In this document: positions 54,309-62,055 of the stretch, piece by piece
How positions within the stretch are numbered: position 1 is the stretch's first letter
Layout: each line of letters opens with the position of its first letter
Assembly: GCA_963974715.1 (NCBI GenBank)
Contig: CAXBDK010000018.1
Span: 18,482-82,481, forward strand
Source: Sediminicola sp963974715
GTDB taxonomy: Bacteria; Bacteroidota; Bacteroidia; Flavobacteriales; Flavobacteriaceae
Reading direction: 5' to 3'
Length of the DNA stretch: 64,000 nucleotides
Position numbers and translations under genes: made by a program
Notes under the pieces: model-generated
What the model was told of the DNA's origin: nothing
Databases searched by the model: none
The model's input: only the letters and a program-made list of their open reading frames with translations

Positions 54309-54686
54309 TACAAATAACAGCGAGAAGCATATATTAAAAGTGTAAGCTTCCTCTCTTCTGTGCCGTTTATTTTTGGAGAATCATTTCATTATGCCCCCTG
54401 TCAAGTTGACCATGGACAATCCAATTTCCTGATGCTGTGCATATAGTTCACGGTCCGTGCCGGTGACATCGCTTTAATAACCCATGGTTCGTGTCGCAAA
54501 AGGCGCCGGTGCAGTGGCAAATGGGTATTTGTCCCCAAGACGCTGATGATGGAATTATGGGATCGTTTGATAATACGGTCATCTTTAAAGAACAAGTGTG
54601 CGAACGTATGGGGAAATTTAGTACATTGCTGTTATATCCCTTCTTTGTATATCACCCTACATAGCTGATCTTCAGAAGGAAATAAG
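54309..54686. other. Intergenic region, no gene supported
   Basis: About 380 bases. A minus-strand frame at 54401-54595 has no family features. No terminator for the upstream operon was recognised. May hold decayed DNA of this accessory region. Confidence 0.35.
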
Positions 54687-55193
54687 ATGTTGAAATTTCT
54701 ATCTTCTAAAAACATGGCCTGGACATTAATAGTTAGTATCCTGACTTTTTACGCAATATTGATAGTAGTGAATATTCCTGCTCCCTTTATGGGTCTTGAG
54801 TTTGACAAGGGCGAAACGCCAAAACTCTGGTATGCACCACCAGGGTTCGTAATACCGGTAGTTTGGTTCATATTGTTCACACTTTTAGGTATAGGAAGGT
54901 ACAATCTTACCCTGACGGAAATGAATAATTATCAATGGTGGCTGTACGGACTTGCTTTTCTATGTGCGGCATACGCATACTATACCTTAGGGCTTGCAAA
55001 GCTGACAAACATTTCAGCGTTGTGGTTCGGGCTAATTGGAAACATTGTTGTCATTTTATTTGCTGTATTTATAGTTTTAAAACTCTTGCCCATTAATAGG
55101 ACAGCAGCTTTGTTGACCATTCCTGTGGTTTTATGGACGGCTTTTGCCAGTCTGATCGTTATTGGAGAGATGAAACTTGAAAAATTATTATAG
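54687..55193 (+). CDS. TspO/MBR-family membrane protein
   Basis: Integral membrane protein of 168 residues with five helices in the TspO pattern: LWYAPPGFVIPVVWFILFTLLGIG, then WWLYGLAFLCAAYAYYTLGL (parts), and a last helix TIPVVLWTAFASLIVIGEM. TspO proteins bind porphyrins and take part in oxidative or light stress responses. The protein carries an extra short N-terminal helix (about 12-32). Possible functional tie to the redox genes upstream is inferred only. Confidence 0.88.
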   Translation: MLKFLSSKNMAWTLIVSILTFYAILIVVNIPAPFMGLEFDKGETPKLWYAPPGFVIPVVWFILFTLLGIGRYNLTLTEMNNYQWWLYGLAFLCAAYAYYTLGLAKLTNISALWFGLIGNIVVILFAVFIVLKLLPINRTAALLTIPVVLWTAFASLIVIGEMKLEKLL

Positions 55194-55341
55194 GCAAAAG
55201 ATTGCTGCCTCCGTTTAACAATGGAACGGGGACCGAAGAAATATTATGGTCATAAGACCTTGGCAGGGTATGACTCCCCGAAATTTTGGGTATTTGGTAG
55301 GGTTCCGTATCCGTTGACAGGTTCGTAGCCCTTGCGAGGGG

Positions 55342-55431
55342 CATCTGGGGCATCTTGGTGATGGTGGGAAGATCCCCAGCAAAACGACCGAAATTTATAC
55401 CCACGTGGTGGATATAACATATAGGATTTAA
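55342..55431 (+). pseudogene. Remnant of a tyrosine recombinase C-terminus
   Basis: In one frame the end reads HLGHLGDGGKIP then SKTTEIYTHVVDI and stops. H-x-L-G-H and S-K-T-T-E-I-Y-T-H-V are the hallmark final motifs of tyrosine site-specific recombinases, with the active-site Tyr in IYTHV. The upstream part of the region 55194-55341 does not continue in frame, so only a decayed tail remains. It marks this stretch as an old mobile-element site. The rest of 55194-55517 is otherwise empty. Confidence 0.5.
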
Positions 55432-55517
55432 AGTATTTGTTTATTCTGGACGTATAGATGATTGATTATATACACCCATTTCGTCAACCATATTAATCAT
55501 AGATAAATCCATAAAGA

Positions 55518-56090
55518 ATGAATTTGGTATTGAATATAACGCTCCTTTTGACTTCTCTAATTTGTGTCGGTCAGAGCAGCCTAACCTTAGACTCTTTGCG
55601 TAAAGCCTACAATGCGGAGATGAAAATTGCCGGTAACACCTTTTCAGAAAAATATTACCCGAATATACAAACCATTTATTCTTTGCATGAAAAGCAATTT
55701 CTGGGAAAAGTAGATTCACTAAAACAGCCATTTTTGGAGGTTTCGAAAAAATACGAGAAACGATTTAATTCTATAGACAAAACTTTTATTGCTAATGAGG
55801 AACGGGATATTTCATATTTTTTCGATAAAACAATAGTCGATTATCCCTACTTCCACGAAAACTATACTGGTAACAAAACAAAATCATCAACACGGGTACA
55901 AAAAAAGCTAAATGCTCATTTAAAAGATTTCAACGACCCTGGTCTTTTATCGAACAAAGACTTTCTAGCCTATGTAAATGCTGTTCTACGACATAGAACA
56001 ACAGTTGAGTTGAAAAAAGAAAAGTATAAAAAGTCCGATAACAAAAGGCTTTGTAAGCTTCCCTTAAAGCCGAACTGTTTACTCTTCTAA
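55518..56090 (+). pseudogene. Secreted protein gene truncated by IS end
   Basis: A 190-residue frame with signal peptide MNLVLNITLLLTSLICVGQ and a helical, Lys-rich body of unknown family (KAYNAEMKIAGNTFSEKYYP, VSKKYEKRFNSIDKTFI). Native sequence runs to about 56051. The last 12 residues (CKLPLKPNCLLF) come from the inverted repeat of the insertion sequence, so the true C-terminus is missing. Composition is AT-rich. Confidence 0.75.
56052..56081 (+). repeat. IS left inverted repeat
   Basis: 30 bases, starting TGTAAGCTTCCCTTAAAGCC, exact reverse complement of 57244-57273. Confidence 0.92.
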
Positions 56091-56947
56091 ATTTCATTAA
56101 AGTTATTGTTTTTAATTCTATTGGGGCTAGCCCCAATAGAATTGAGTTCTGCATATTTCACTGGCGGTATTTTACCCAGGGCGTCGTGGGGCCTGTGATG
56201 GTTATAGTCCTCCATCCAGATATCGGTCCGCTCCCTTACCTGGTTGATATCCTCGAATATGTATTTATCCAGGACCCCTCTTCGATAGCTTCCATTGAAC
56301 CTTTCCACAAAAGCATTTTGGGTCGGTTTCCCCGGTTGGATATATTTGAAATCTATCCCGTGCATCTTGCTCCAATCTTTGGTTATGTCCGCTATGAATT
56401 CCGGGCCATTGTCCATTCGGATCTTCTTTGGTTTCCCTTTCTTATTGATAAGATGGTTCAACACCCACACAATGCGGTTGCTGGGCAATGAAAAATCGAC
56501 CTCTATATGAAGCACCTCCCTATTGAAATCATCGATGACGTTAAATGACCTGAAGCGCCTCTTGTTTTCCAGGACATCGGTCACGAAATCCATGCTCCAG
56601 GTATGGTTGGGCGCATTGGGGACCTCCAAGGGTTCCTTGACCCTTGCGGGCAGGCGTTTCTTTGCTTTTCTCCTCAAGGGAAGCCCAAGGGACCTGTAGA
56701 CACGGTGGACACGTTTGTGGTTCCATTGCTTTCCTTCACCGCGCAAACGGTCATAGGCCTTCCAAAAGCCTTCCTCCGAGTGTTCCCTGGCTTTTTGCCG
56801 CAGGGATTCCTCTATCTCGCCATCATCTTTTGGCAACGGTCTATAATAATATACGCTCTTGCTCATATTTAGGACACGGCACGCCCTGCTTATACCGTAA
56901 TGAACAAGCTCCTTTGCGATTTTGCGCTTACGGCAGGGCCTTAGAGC
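56087..56947 (-). CDS. IS3-family transposase OrfB (made by -1 frameshift)
   Basis: DDE transposase domain of about 286 residues. In the -1 frame it starts KKALRPCRKRKIAKELVHYG directly after the slippery site of OrfA; an internal ATG at 56866 also exists. The catalytic residues are in WSMDFVTD (D), RMDNGPEF (D) and NAFVERFNGSYR (E). The frame ends just inside the left inverted repeat. With OrfA it would give an OrfAB fusion of about 373 residues. Confidence 0.92.
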   Translation of the reverse strand, partial: ALRPCRKRKIAKELVHYGISRACRVLNMSKSVYYYRPLPKDDGEIEESLRQKAREHSEEGFWKAYDRLRGEGKQWNHKRVHRVYRSLGLPLRRKAKKRLPARVKEPLEVPNAPNHTWSMDFVTDVLENKRRFRSFNVIDDFNREVLHIEVDFSLPSNRIVWVLNHLINKKGKPKKIRMDNGPEFIADITKDWSKMHGIDFKYIQPGKPTQNAFVERFNGSYRRGVLDKYIFEDINQVRERTDIWMEDYNHHRPHDALGKIPPVKYAELNSIGASPNRIKNNNFNEI

Positions 56948-57207
56948 TTTTTTTCAATGATCTCCTTTGCCATTTGATGGTCCAGGGCCAAATTGGCGTA
57001 CATCTGCTTGTTTTTGTGGTTCTCCTCCTCAAGTTCCTTGATCCGTTTGAGTTCCTTTCCGCTCATGCCGGCGTAACGCTCCCGCCATTTATAGAAGGCC
57101 GCTGTGCTCACACCGTGTTCCCGGCTGATCTCGGTGGCGGTCTTGCCGTTATCGAATTCCTTCAGGATCTTGGCGATCTGTGTTGGTGAAAATTTACTTG
57201 TCTTCAT
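56941..57207 (-). CDS. IS3-family transposase OrfA
   Basis: Helix-turn-helix protein of 88 residues: FSPTQIAKILKEFDNGKTAT, HGVSTAAFYKWRERYAGM and a leucine-zipper-like tail (LKRIKELEEENHKNKQMYAN). Near its end the sequence A AAA AAG (within 56947-56953) is the classic -1 slippery heptamer, followed by the TAA of OrfA. Binds the IS ends. Confidence 0.92.
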   Translation of the reverse strand: MKTSKFSPTQIAKILKEFDNGKTATEISREHGVSTAAFYKWRERYAGMSGKELKRIKELEEENHKNKQMYANLALDHQMAKEIIEKKL

Positions 57208-57228
57208 AATTACTGTTTAAAGTTAAAA

Positions 57229-57501
57229 CTATTTTTCTACTTTTAAACAGTTCGGCTTTAAGGGAAGCTTACAATATGGTTGTTCCCCCAAATAGGACTT
57301 GGTCCATATTTTTTGCTGGTCCTTTGTGCGAGAAAAAACATGGCCAGTTATGCTATCATTGATCTTTGTAATTTTCAACATATAAGGTCCGTTTTCAACC
57401 TCCACCTTGCCATATTTATCCTTGTAATAGGTTGTTCCGCTGTTGGTCTGAGCCCAGATCAGGTTTGAAAAAAATAAAAGTATTATTAAAGTTCTTTTCA
57501 T
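57229..57501 (-). pseudogene. Small secreted protein gene truncated by IS end
   Basis: A 90-residue frame with signal peptide MKRTLIILLFFSNLIWAQ and a beta-rich start (YYKDKYGKVEVENGPYMLKI). Native sequence ends at about 57274; the tail CKLPLKPNCLKVEK is encoded by the IS right end. It lies on the opposite strand to the other truncated gene, so the two are not halves of one gene. Confidence 0.75.
57244..57273 (-). repeat. IS right inverted repeat
   Basis: 30 bases ending AAGGGAAGCTTACA, exact reverse complement of the left end. Confidence 0.92.
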
Positions 57502-57542
57502 TTGAGTGGATTTAAATTATAGAAACCATTTTATAGTTACTT

Positions 57543-58064
57543 CTATTCAGGATTTAGTAGTTCGGTAAGCTCGTGGTCAACGTCTTTCAACATTTTATCC
57601 CTATACCATTCTACTGGTTCAAGTTGTTTTTTTAGGGTATCAGAATTTAGTTGATCATATTCCGTTTGGATCGGACAATTATGAAGCTCACTTTCATAGC
57701 CGATTGCCAGTCGAATCGAAAGAAACGGTCTTTTAATTTCTTCTTCTTGTTCAAGATATAATTGTCTCAATTTTCGACTTGCCAAAACAAGCTCGACCTT
57801 ACCGGATTTAATTTTTTTCAGTAGTTCAATTGTGCGCCATTTTTCAAATTCTTTCCAGTCAAAATGCTTCTTGACCATTGATTTTATATAATCCTTGAAT
57901 TCCCTACTTTCAAAATTAAAAGAGAGTAAATCATTGTAATGGTCTTTTTGGATTATAGTTTCAAGTTCTTTGTGTTCATAAATCCACATTTCAAATGATT
58001 CCTTTGTAATGTCGTCAATTAGGAACTGGTAAAAAATGGTTCTATTTGGATCTATGTTTTTCAT
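57543..58064 (-). CDS. Hypothetical protein downstream of NAD-kinase-like gene
   Basis: Soluble protein of 173 residues with no signal, mostly helical and charged (FLIDDITKESFEMWIYEHKE; DWKEFEKWRTIELLKKIKSG). I do not recognise the family. It starts 51 bases after the NAD-kinase-like gene on the same strand and is probably the third gene of that operon. AT-rich composition. Confidence 0.75.
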   Translation of the reverse strand: MKNIDPNRTIFYQFLIDDITKESFEMWIYEHKELETIIQKDHYNDLLSFNFESREFKDYIKSMVKKHFDWKEFEKWRTIELLKKIKSGKVELVLASRKLRQLYLEQEEEIKRPFLSIRLAIGYESELHNCPIQTEYDQLNSDTLKKQLEPVEWYRDKMLKDVDHELTELLNPE

Positions 58065-58115
58065 TAAAGGTATTTATATGGGAATTTAAGTACCACCCAT
58101 AGAATGCCCATCTTC

Positions 58116-59036
58116 TCATTTTGTTACAATTTTGGCCGTTTCAGGGGCAATTCCAATTGTTGCTATAGACCCACTGTTGAATTTCAGAAAATCTGTTTCT
58201 ATCCCGTCACTAAATATTACTCCACTGGTCGGCATTAATGATTCAATTGTCAAGTGATTTTCATTTTTAATTATCCCCGTCGAGATTCCCGTTTGTGTCC
58301 GAATACTCTGAAAGGGTTCCCTAACCGCAAAAAGCAACTCGTTGTCCTTTAGTTTCGGGCGTTTGGGCTTTAGGTTTTTTTCAAATATCCCCGTTACGCC
58401 ATAAGCCATGTTAAAGATAGAACTTAACCAACCTGTAGAACCGGCAGGAGTTGAAACAATGAGTCCGCTTGAGGAATGTTCTTCCGTTTTTTGGTTATAC
58501 GATATTTTATAACGTGCCGAGATATGGGAAGAAGCGCCAATGAACAGATCATTGAATGCCAAAAGCCTTTGGCCATCATTCAATTTTGCTTCAGCAAAAC
58601 GTCTTGTCTTAAATTGATATTTATTGCCAATGACATTCTCCACTCCCGATACAAAATCAGAAATATCAAAAGGCAATAAAACCCCGTCATATCTTTCTTT
58701 GTCCGGGTTAACGGCAATTATTGGACAGCCTTTTGAGTATTTGGCGGTATTTGCCACCAATCCATCCTGACCTATTACAACGATCAAGTTCTTTTCTGAA
58801 AAAATAAATGAGGGAAGATAAACCCGTTCAACTGTCTTGTTTTTTACAATCCTTGAAAGCTGGGTCTGTAAGGAGATCAAAGATGTCTGAAAAATTTCGT
58901 GCTCCACTTCATAATCATCAAAATTACCACCAAGACTTTCAATATAAAATTTCGCCTGGGCCTTTGTATTGAAACGTTCTATCAAAGATTCAAGCCGAGT
59001 TTTGTTTTTTACGATAATGGCGTATTCAATACTCAT
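58116..59036 (-). CDS. NAD-kinase-like protein (ATP-NAD kinase fold)
   Basis: Protein of 306 residues with the NAD-kinase/diacylglycerol-kinase fold. The N-terminal motif that is GGDGT in true NAD kinases reads GQDGLVANTAKY here (G89-Q90-D91-G92), keeping the Asp. The second domain has SSGLIVSTPAGSTGW, matching the STPTGSTAY motif, and a late FSDGIETDFL as in the usual D-G-x-x-x. The changed GGDG suggests an altered substrate. Its start overlaps the SPFH gene by 4 bases. Not the housekeeping NAD kinase; role unknown. Confidence 0.83.
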   Translation of the reverse strand: MSIEYAIIVKNKTRLESLIERFNTKAQAKFYIESLGGNFDDYEVEHEIFQTSLISLQTQLSRIVKNKTVERVYLPSFIFSEKNLIVVIGQDGLVANTAKYSKGCPIIAVNPDKERYDGVLLPFDISDFVSGVENVIGNKYQFKTRRFAEAKLNDGQRLLAFNDLFIGASSHISARYKISYNQKTEEHSSSGLIVSTPAGSTGWLSSIFNMAYGVTGIFEKNLKPKRPKLKDNELLFAVREPFQSIRTQTGISTGIIKNENHLTIESLMPTSGVIFSDGIETDFLKFNSGSIATIGIAPETAKIVTK

Positions 59037-60055
59037 TTTTTACTTTCTCCCTTGGTTTTGAGCAATGAATCCAAAAGTTCAGGGGTAATATTCAAATTAC
59101 CAATTTTATCCGCATTTTCCGCCAGTTCCCTAAATGCCAGGGAAATATTGAATTTTGGGTCAGGGTTATTGTTTAAGGCCGTCAAAATTTTCCAATCTAT
59201 ATCCTTATAGGGTCTTAAGGTCGTTTCAATGACGTAACCCTGGGTTTCCGCTACCTTTTTGTCGTTGGCCGTTTTTTGTTCGATCAATTGCTTACGCTGA
59301 TTTTCCACTGCAATGTCGGCGGCCAATTTCATCTCACGGAGTTTTCTGTCATTGTCCGCTTTCTGGACTTGCGATTCCATTTTCTTTTCGGCAATTTGCT
59401 TTTGCTTTTCTTCTACCGCTATTTCTGTATTGAGTTCCGTCTCTTTGATTTTCCTTTCCTGTTCAACCGCAAAATTCCTTCGCTCATAAATGGCCTGGTC
59501 GGCTTCCTGTTGCAATTTTTCCCTCGTTTCCGTTTCCAATGCCCTGGACATTTCTGGTGTTGCTTGTATTCCTAAAATATTGGCTCCCAAAATCTCTATT
59601 CCGAGCATTCCGATTGCCTGTGAAGCTTTAAGTCCTTCCAAAATCCGTTCTTCAATCGATTTTGCAGAGCGAATAGCATCTTTCAATTTAATTTCGTGGA
59701 TAAAAGAAGAGGTAGTGGTCTGTGCTTCATTGATAATTCTCTGGTTCAATTTCTCAATGTCGTTTTTTTTGTACTGCCCGTTATCATTTACCGTGAAATC
59801 TAGAACGTCCGCAAGTGTTTTCGGATTATTGATCTTATAACTTATCTGCCCTTGGATGTTGACAGTTTGATAGTCATTGGTGGTTTCATTAAATATGAAT
59901 GGCAAGTCGTTACTTCCCATCGGAATTGCGGCAATTGAGCTATTTGGTGCAAAGTAGAAAAAAGAAAGCCCACGACCTTCCCTTTTAATGTTTCCGTTCT
60001 TGAAGTGAAGAACATATGTCATTGAATCAAATTTAATGTGCTTTATTCCGAACAT
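59033..60055 (-). CDS. SPFH/Band-7-domain protein
   Basis: Protein of 340 residues. The SPFH domain (about 20-185) contains NDYQTVNIQGQISYKINNP and an EILGANILGIQATPEMSRAL end. A long coiled-coil (about 185-285) is rich in Glu, Lys and Ala (QEADQAIYERRNFAVEQERK...). No N-terminal membrane helix is present, unlike most flotillin-like members, so it may be cytosolic or peripheral and form an oligomeric ring. First gene of the operon with the NAD-kinase-like protein. Confidence 0.87.
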   Translation of the reverse strand: MFGIKHIKFDSMTYVLHFKNGNIKREGRGLSFFYFAPNSSIAAIPMGSNDLPFIFNETTNDYQTVNIQGQISYKINNPKTLADVLDFTVNDNGQYKKNDIEKLNQRIINEAQTTTSSFIHEIKLKDAIRSAKSIEERILEGLKASQAIGMLGIEILGANILGIQATPEMSRALETETREKLQQEADQAIYERRNFAVEQERKIKETELNTEIAVEEKQKQIAEKKMESQVQKADNDRKLREMKLAADIAVENQRKQLIEQKTANDKKVAETQGYVIETTLRPYKDIDWKILTALNNNPDPKFNISLAFRELAENADKIGNLNITPELLDSLLKTKGESKK

Positions 60056-60190
60056 ATTGGTTGTTTTTATTGTTGGTCACTGTTGTGATTTGGTTTCTTA
60101 AGAAGCCACAATTATTATGGTTTTTTATACTTCAATTTTTACACTAAAGCTTGGGAATAAATAGGAAAATGGGTAAATAACGGTGATACA

Positions 60191-60661
60191 TCATTTTCGT
60201 AATAAATAGGCCCCAGCTACTCCTGGATAATCCAAAAAAATGGCATCTACCAGCTCTCCTTCGATGGATACCCGATACCCTTTTATAAACCCCCTCTTTA
60301 AAATGTACCCCAATCCTTCCCCTGATTTGGATTCGAACTCCACATAATAGGATTGCACATCATTTCTATCCCTCTCTTCAGTTATATAATAATCTTCTCC
60401 TGAAAATTCTTCGGCAAAATCCCAAATCTGTTGGGATGACGGTTTAACCTTATAATCTCCAAAATACAATTTTTCAATAAAATTATTTTCTGTAAAGATA
60501 TATTCAAAGGAAGATCCCATTTCACCATTGGTCAATTCCACATTAGGGTAGGAAATCCATGATCCCTGTAGAAACTTGGGTATGGATAAATAACCGATTT
60601 CATCTTTGGAACATCCAAAAAAAAGTAGGGGAATTAAAAATAGAATAAGGTGTTTTTTCAT
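60191..60661 (-). CDS. Lipoprotein of unknown function
   Basis: Lipoprotein of 156 residues. The start at 60661 begins MKKHLILFLIPLLFFGCSKD with a clear lipobox. The mature part is beta-rich (FLQGSWISYPNVELTNGEMG, then FIEKLYFGDYKVKPSS), lipocalin-like in outline, but I cannot assign a family. AT-rich; separate transcription unit. Confidence 0.8.
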   Translation of the reverse strand: MKKHLILFLIPLLFFGCSKDEIGYLSIPKFLQGSWISYPNVELTNGEMGSSFEYIFTENNFIEKLYFGDYKVKPSSQQIWDFAEEFSGEDYYITEERDRNDVQSYYVEFESKSGEGLGYILKRGFIKGYRVSIEGELVDAIFLDYPGVAGAYLLRK

Positions 60662-60822
60662 TTTTATCAAACGGTACATTTTTTATCCAATTGTATACAT
60701 TGGACTTTTTTTCGATGAAAATACCGAAAAAATTCAGTTTTCCAATAGCCAATCTCCTTTGATTCCAAAACCTTCAAATTCACTTTTTTGTCGGCACCCA
60801 CTTGGCGGCATGTTATAATACC

Positions 60823-62055
60823 TTATTCCTTTTGCCTTATCATTTTTAGGGTAAACCATCCCAGCACGGCCATGATGACCAGAAGGATGGCCCAAAGCCA
60901 CCGCTTGTTCTTAAAAAGGGGCTCGGTCACCGCATCTTCCCCTTTATCCATTATAATTTCCTTCCCCACTTGCACGCTGGCCAGGGCTTCCGGAATTTGA
61001 TCTGCAAAACGGGCTATATCATATTGGGGCCTCGTCGCCCCTTCATTTCCGTAGGTTAAAAAATAATGGGCCGGGTCCGTAAACCGCGCCACCAACTCGG
61101 TCACATATCCCTTTACCTCTATGGTGTCCACCTTCAAAGGTCTATTGTCCCCGTTATGGATCAAAAGTTTTAGCTTGTACACCGTGGTACTGCCAAATTG
61201 AAACCCCTTATCTTCCATGGAATTCAGGATGCCCGAGGTCAGATGGCGGTAGTTATATCTCCAGCCTTTCTCCGTTTCCACACTATCCGTAAGGTATTTT
61301 AAGGTCACGGGGCGGTAGTGGTCAAAACTGTCGGATACCTCCACCCTGATATGGCTCGCCCGCACCGGAGCCTGCAGTTCGATCTCAATTTCGGTCTGTT
61401 TGGATTCCTTATTTTCCGTTGTATTTATATGCTTGATCTTATGCCTTTTATAAGTACCTTCCGTAACTTCCTGCTCTAATAGGCCCGCTACGGTCAGTTC
61501 CGGTCTTTCGCTGCTGTCGATCCGCAGTCTATAATAGCGGTATTGTGAATTTGGGAAGGCCAATTTGGTGAACTGAAAGTTCGTTGTTCCATTTTTGATT
61601 GATAAGATCCGGTACTTTTCCAGTACCGTAAACCATTCTTCCAAATCTTGGCTCCCTTCCAATTTAACCTGCCAGTCAAAATTTTGCTGCTTGAATTCCA
61701 GGTCTATTTGGTTGGTGGGCTTTTGGGACGGGATTTCAAAAGTGAAGTAATGACCGTTGTTATTATAGGAAGTGTTCAGGGTCTTGAACGCTACTTTCCT
61801 GTTTGTTATTTTTTCTTCCGCCACCCTGAGCAGATATGGGGCCTCAAGGGTATCCTTCCCTGCCGTGATCCCAAAGATCCTGATATCGCCCAGGTCCTGT
61901 GAAGTTTTTCCAAAAACCCCATCGGGCAGGACAACCTTGTGCCACTGGTCGGAAACGCCCCGTAACTCACGCTTGTATGCATAATGCGACATTTGTCCAT
62001 AAGCAAGGGAAACTGTAAAGAGCAGAAAAATGGATATTTTAATGGGCAGCTTCAT
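60823..62055 (-). CDS. DUF3999-family envelope protein
   Basis: Protein of 410 residues with signal peptide MKLPIKISIFLLFTVSLAYG, a long beta-sandwich region (discoidin-like pattern, for example FEIPSQKPTNQIDLEFKQQN and VRASHIRVEVSDSFD) and one C-terminal transmembrane helix (WLWAILLVIMAVLGWFTLKM). DUF3999 proteins are consistently encoded next to DUF2339 membrane proteins, as here, with a 17-base overlap. Function unknown, probably one envelope complex. Confidence 0.88.
   Translation of the reverse strand: MKLPIKISIFLLFTVSLAYGQMSHYAYKRELRGVSDQWHKVVLPDGVFGKTSQDLGDIRIFGITAGKDTLEAPYLLRVAEEKITNRKVAFKTLNTSYNNNGHYFTFEIPSQKPTNQIDLEFKQQNFDWQVKLEGSQDLEEWFTVLEKYRILSIKNGTTNFQFTKLAFPNSQYRYYRLRIDSSERPELTVAGLLEQEVTEGTYKRHKIKHINTTENKESKQTEIEIELQAPVRASHIRVEVSDSFDHYRPVTLKYLTDSVETEKGWRYNYRHLTSGILNSMEDKGFQFGSTTVYKLKLLIHNGDNRPLKVDTIEVKGYVTELVARFTDPAHYFLTYGNEGATRPQYDIARFADQIPEALASVQVGKEIIMDKGEDAVTEPLFKNKRWLWAILLVIMAVLGWFTLKMIRQKE

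Larger units (their letters stand above)
56052..57273 (-). mobile_element. IS3-family insertion sequence, 1222 bp
   Basis: Bounded by 30-base perfect inverted repeats (56052-56081 and 57244-57273) that begin TGTAAGCTTCCC and end with the complementary CA, as in IS3-family elements. It encodes OrfA and OrfB overlapping in a -1 frame. I find no target-site duplication: the left flank ends GGCTT and the right begins ATATGG. Both neighbouring genes are cut at the ends and point towards the element, so it probably mediated a deletion. The transposase looks intact. Confidence 0.92.

Noticed and set aside
54401..54595. Minus-strand frame of 64 codons in the gap before TspO
   Set aside because: No motif, no leader and no neighbours on that strand.
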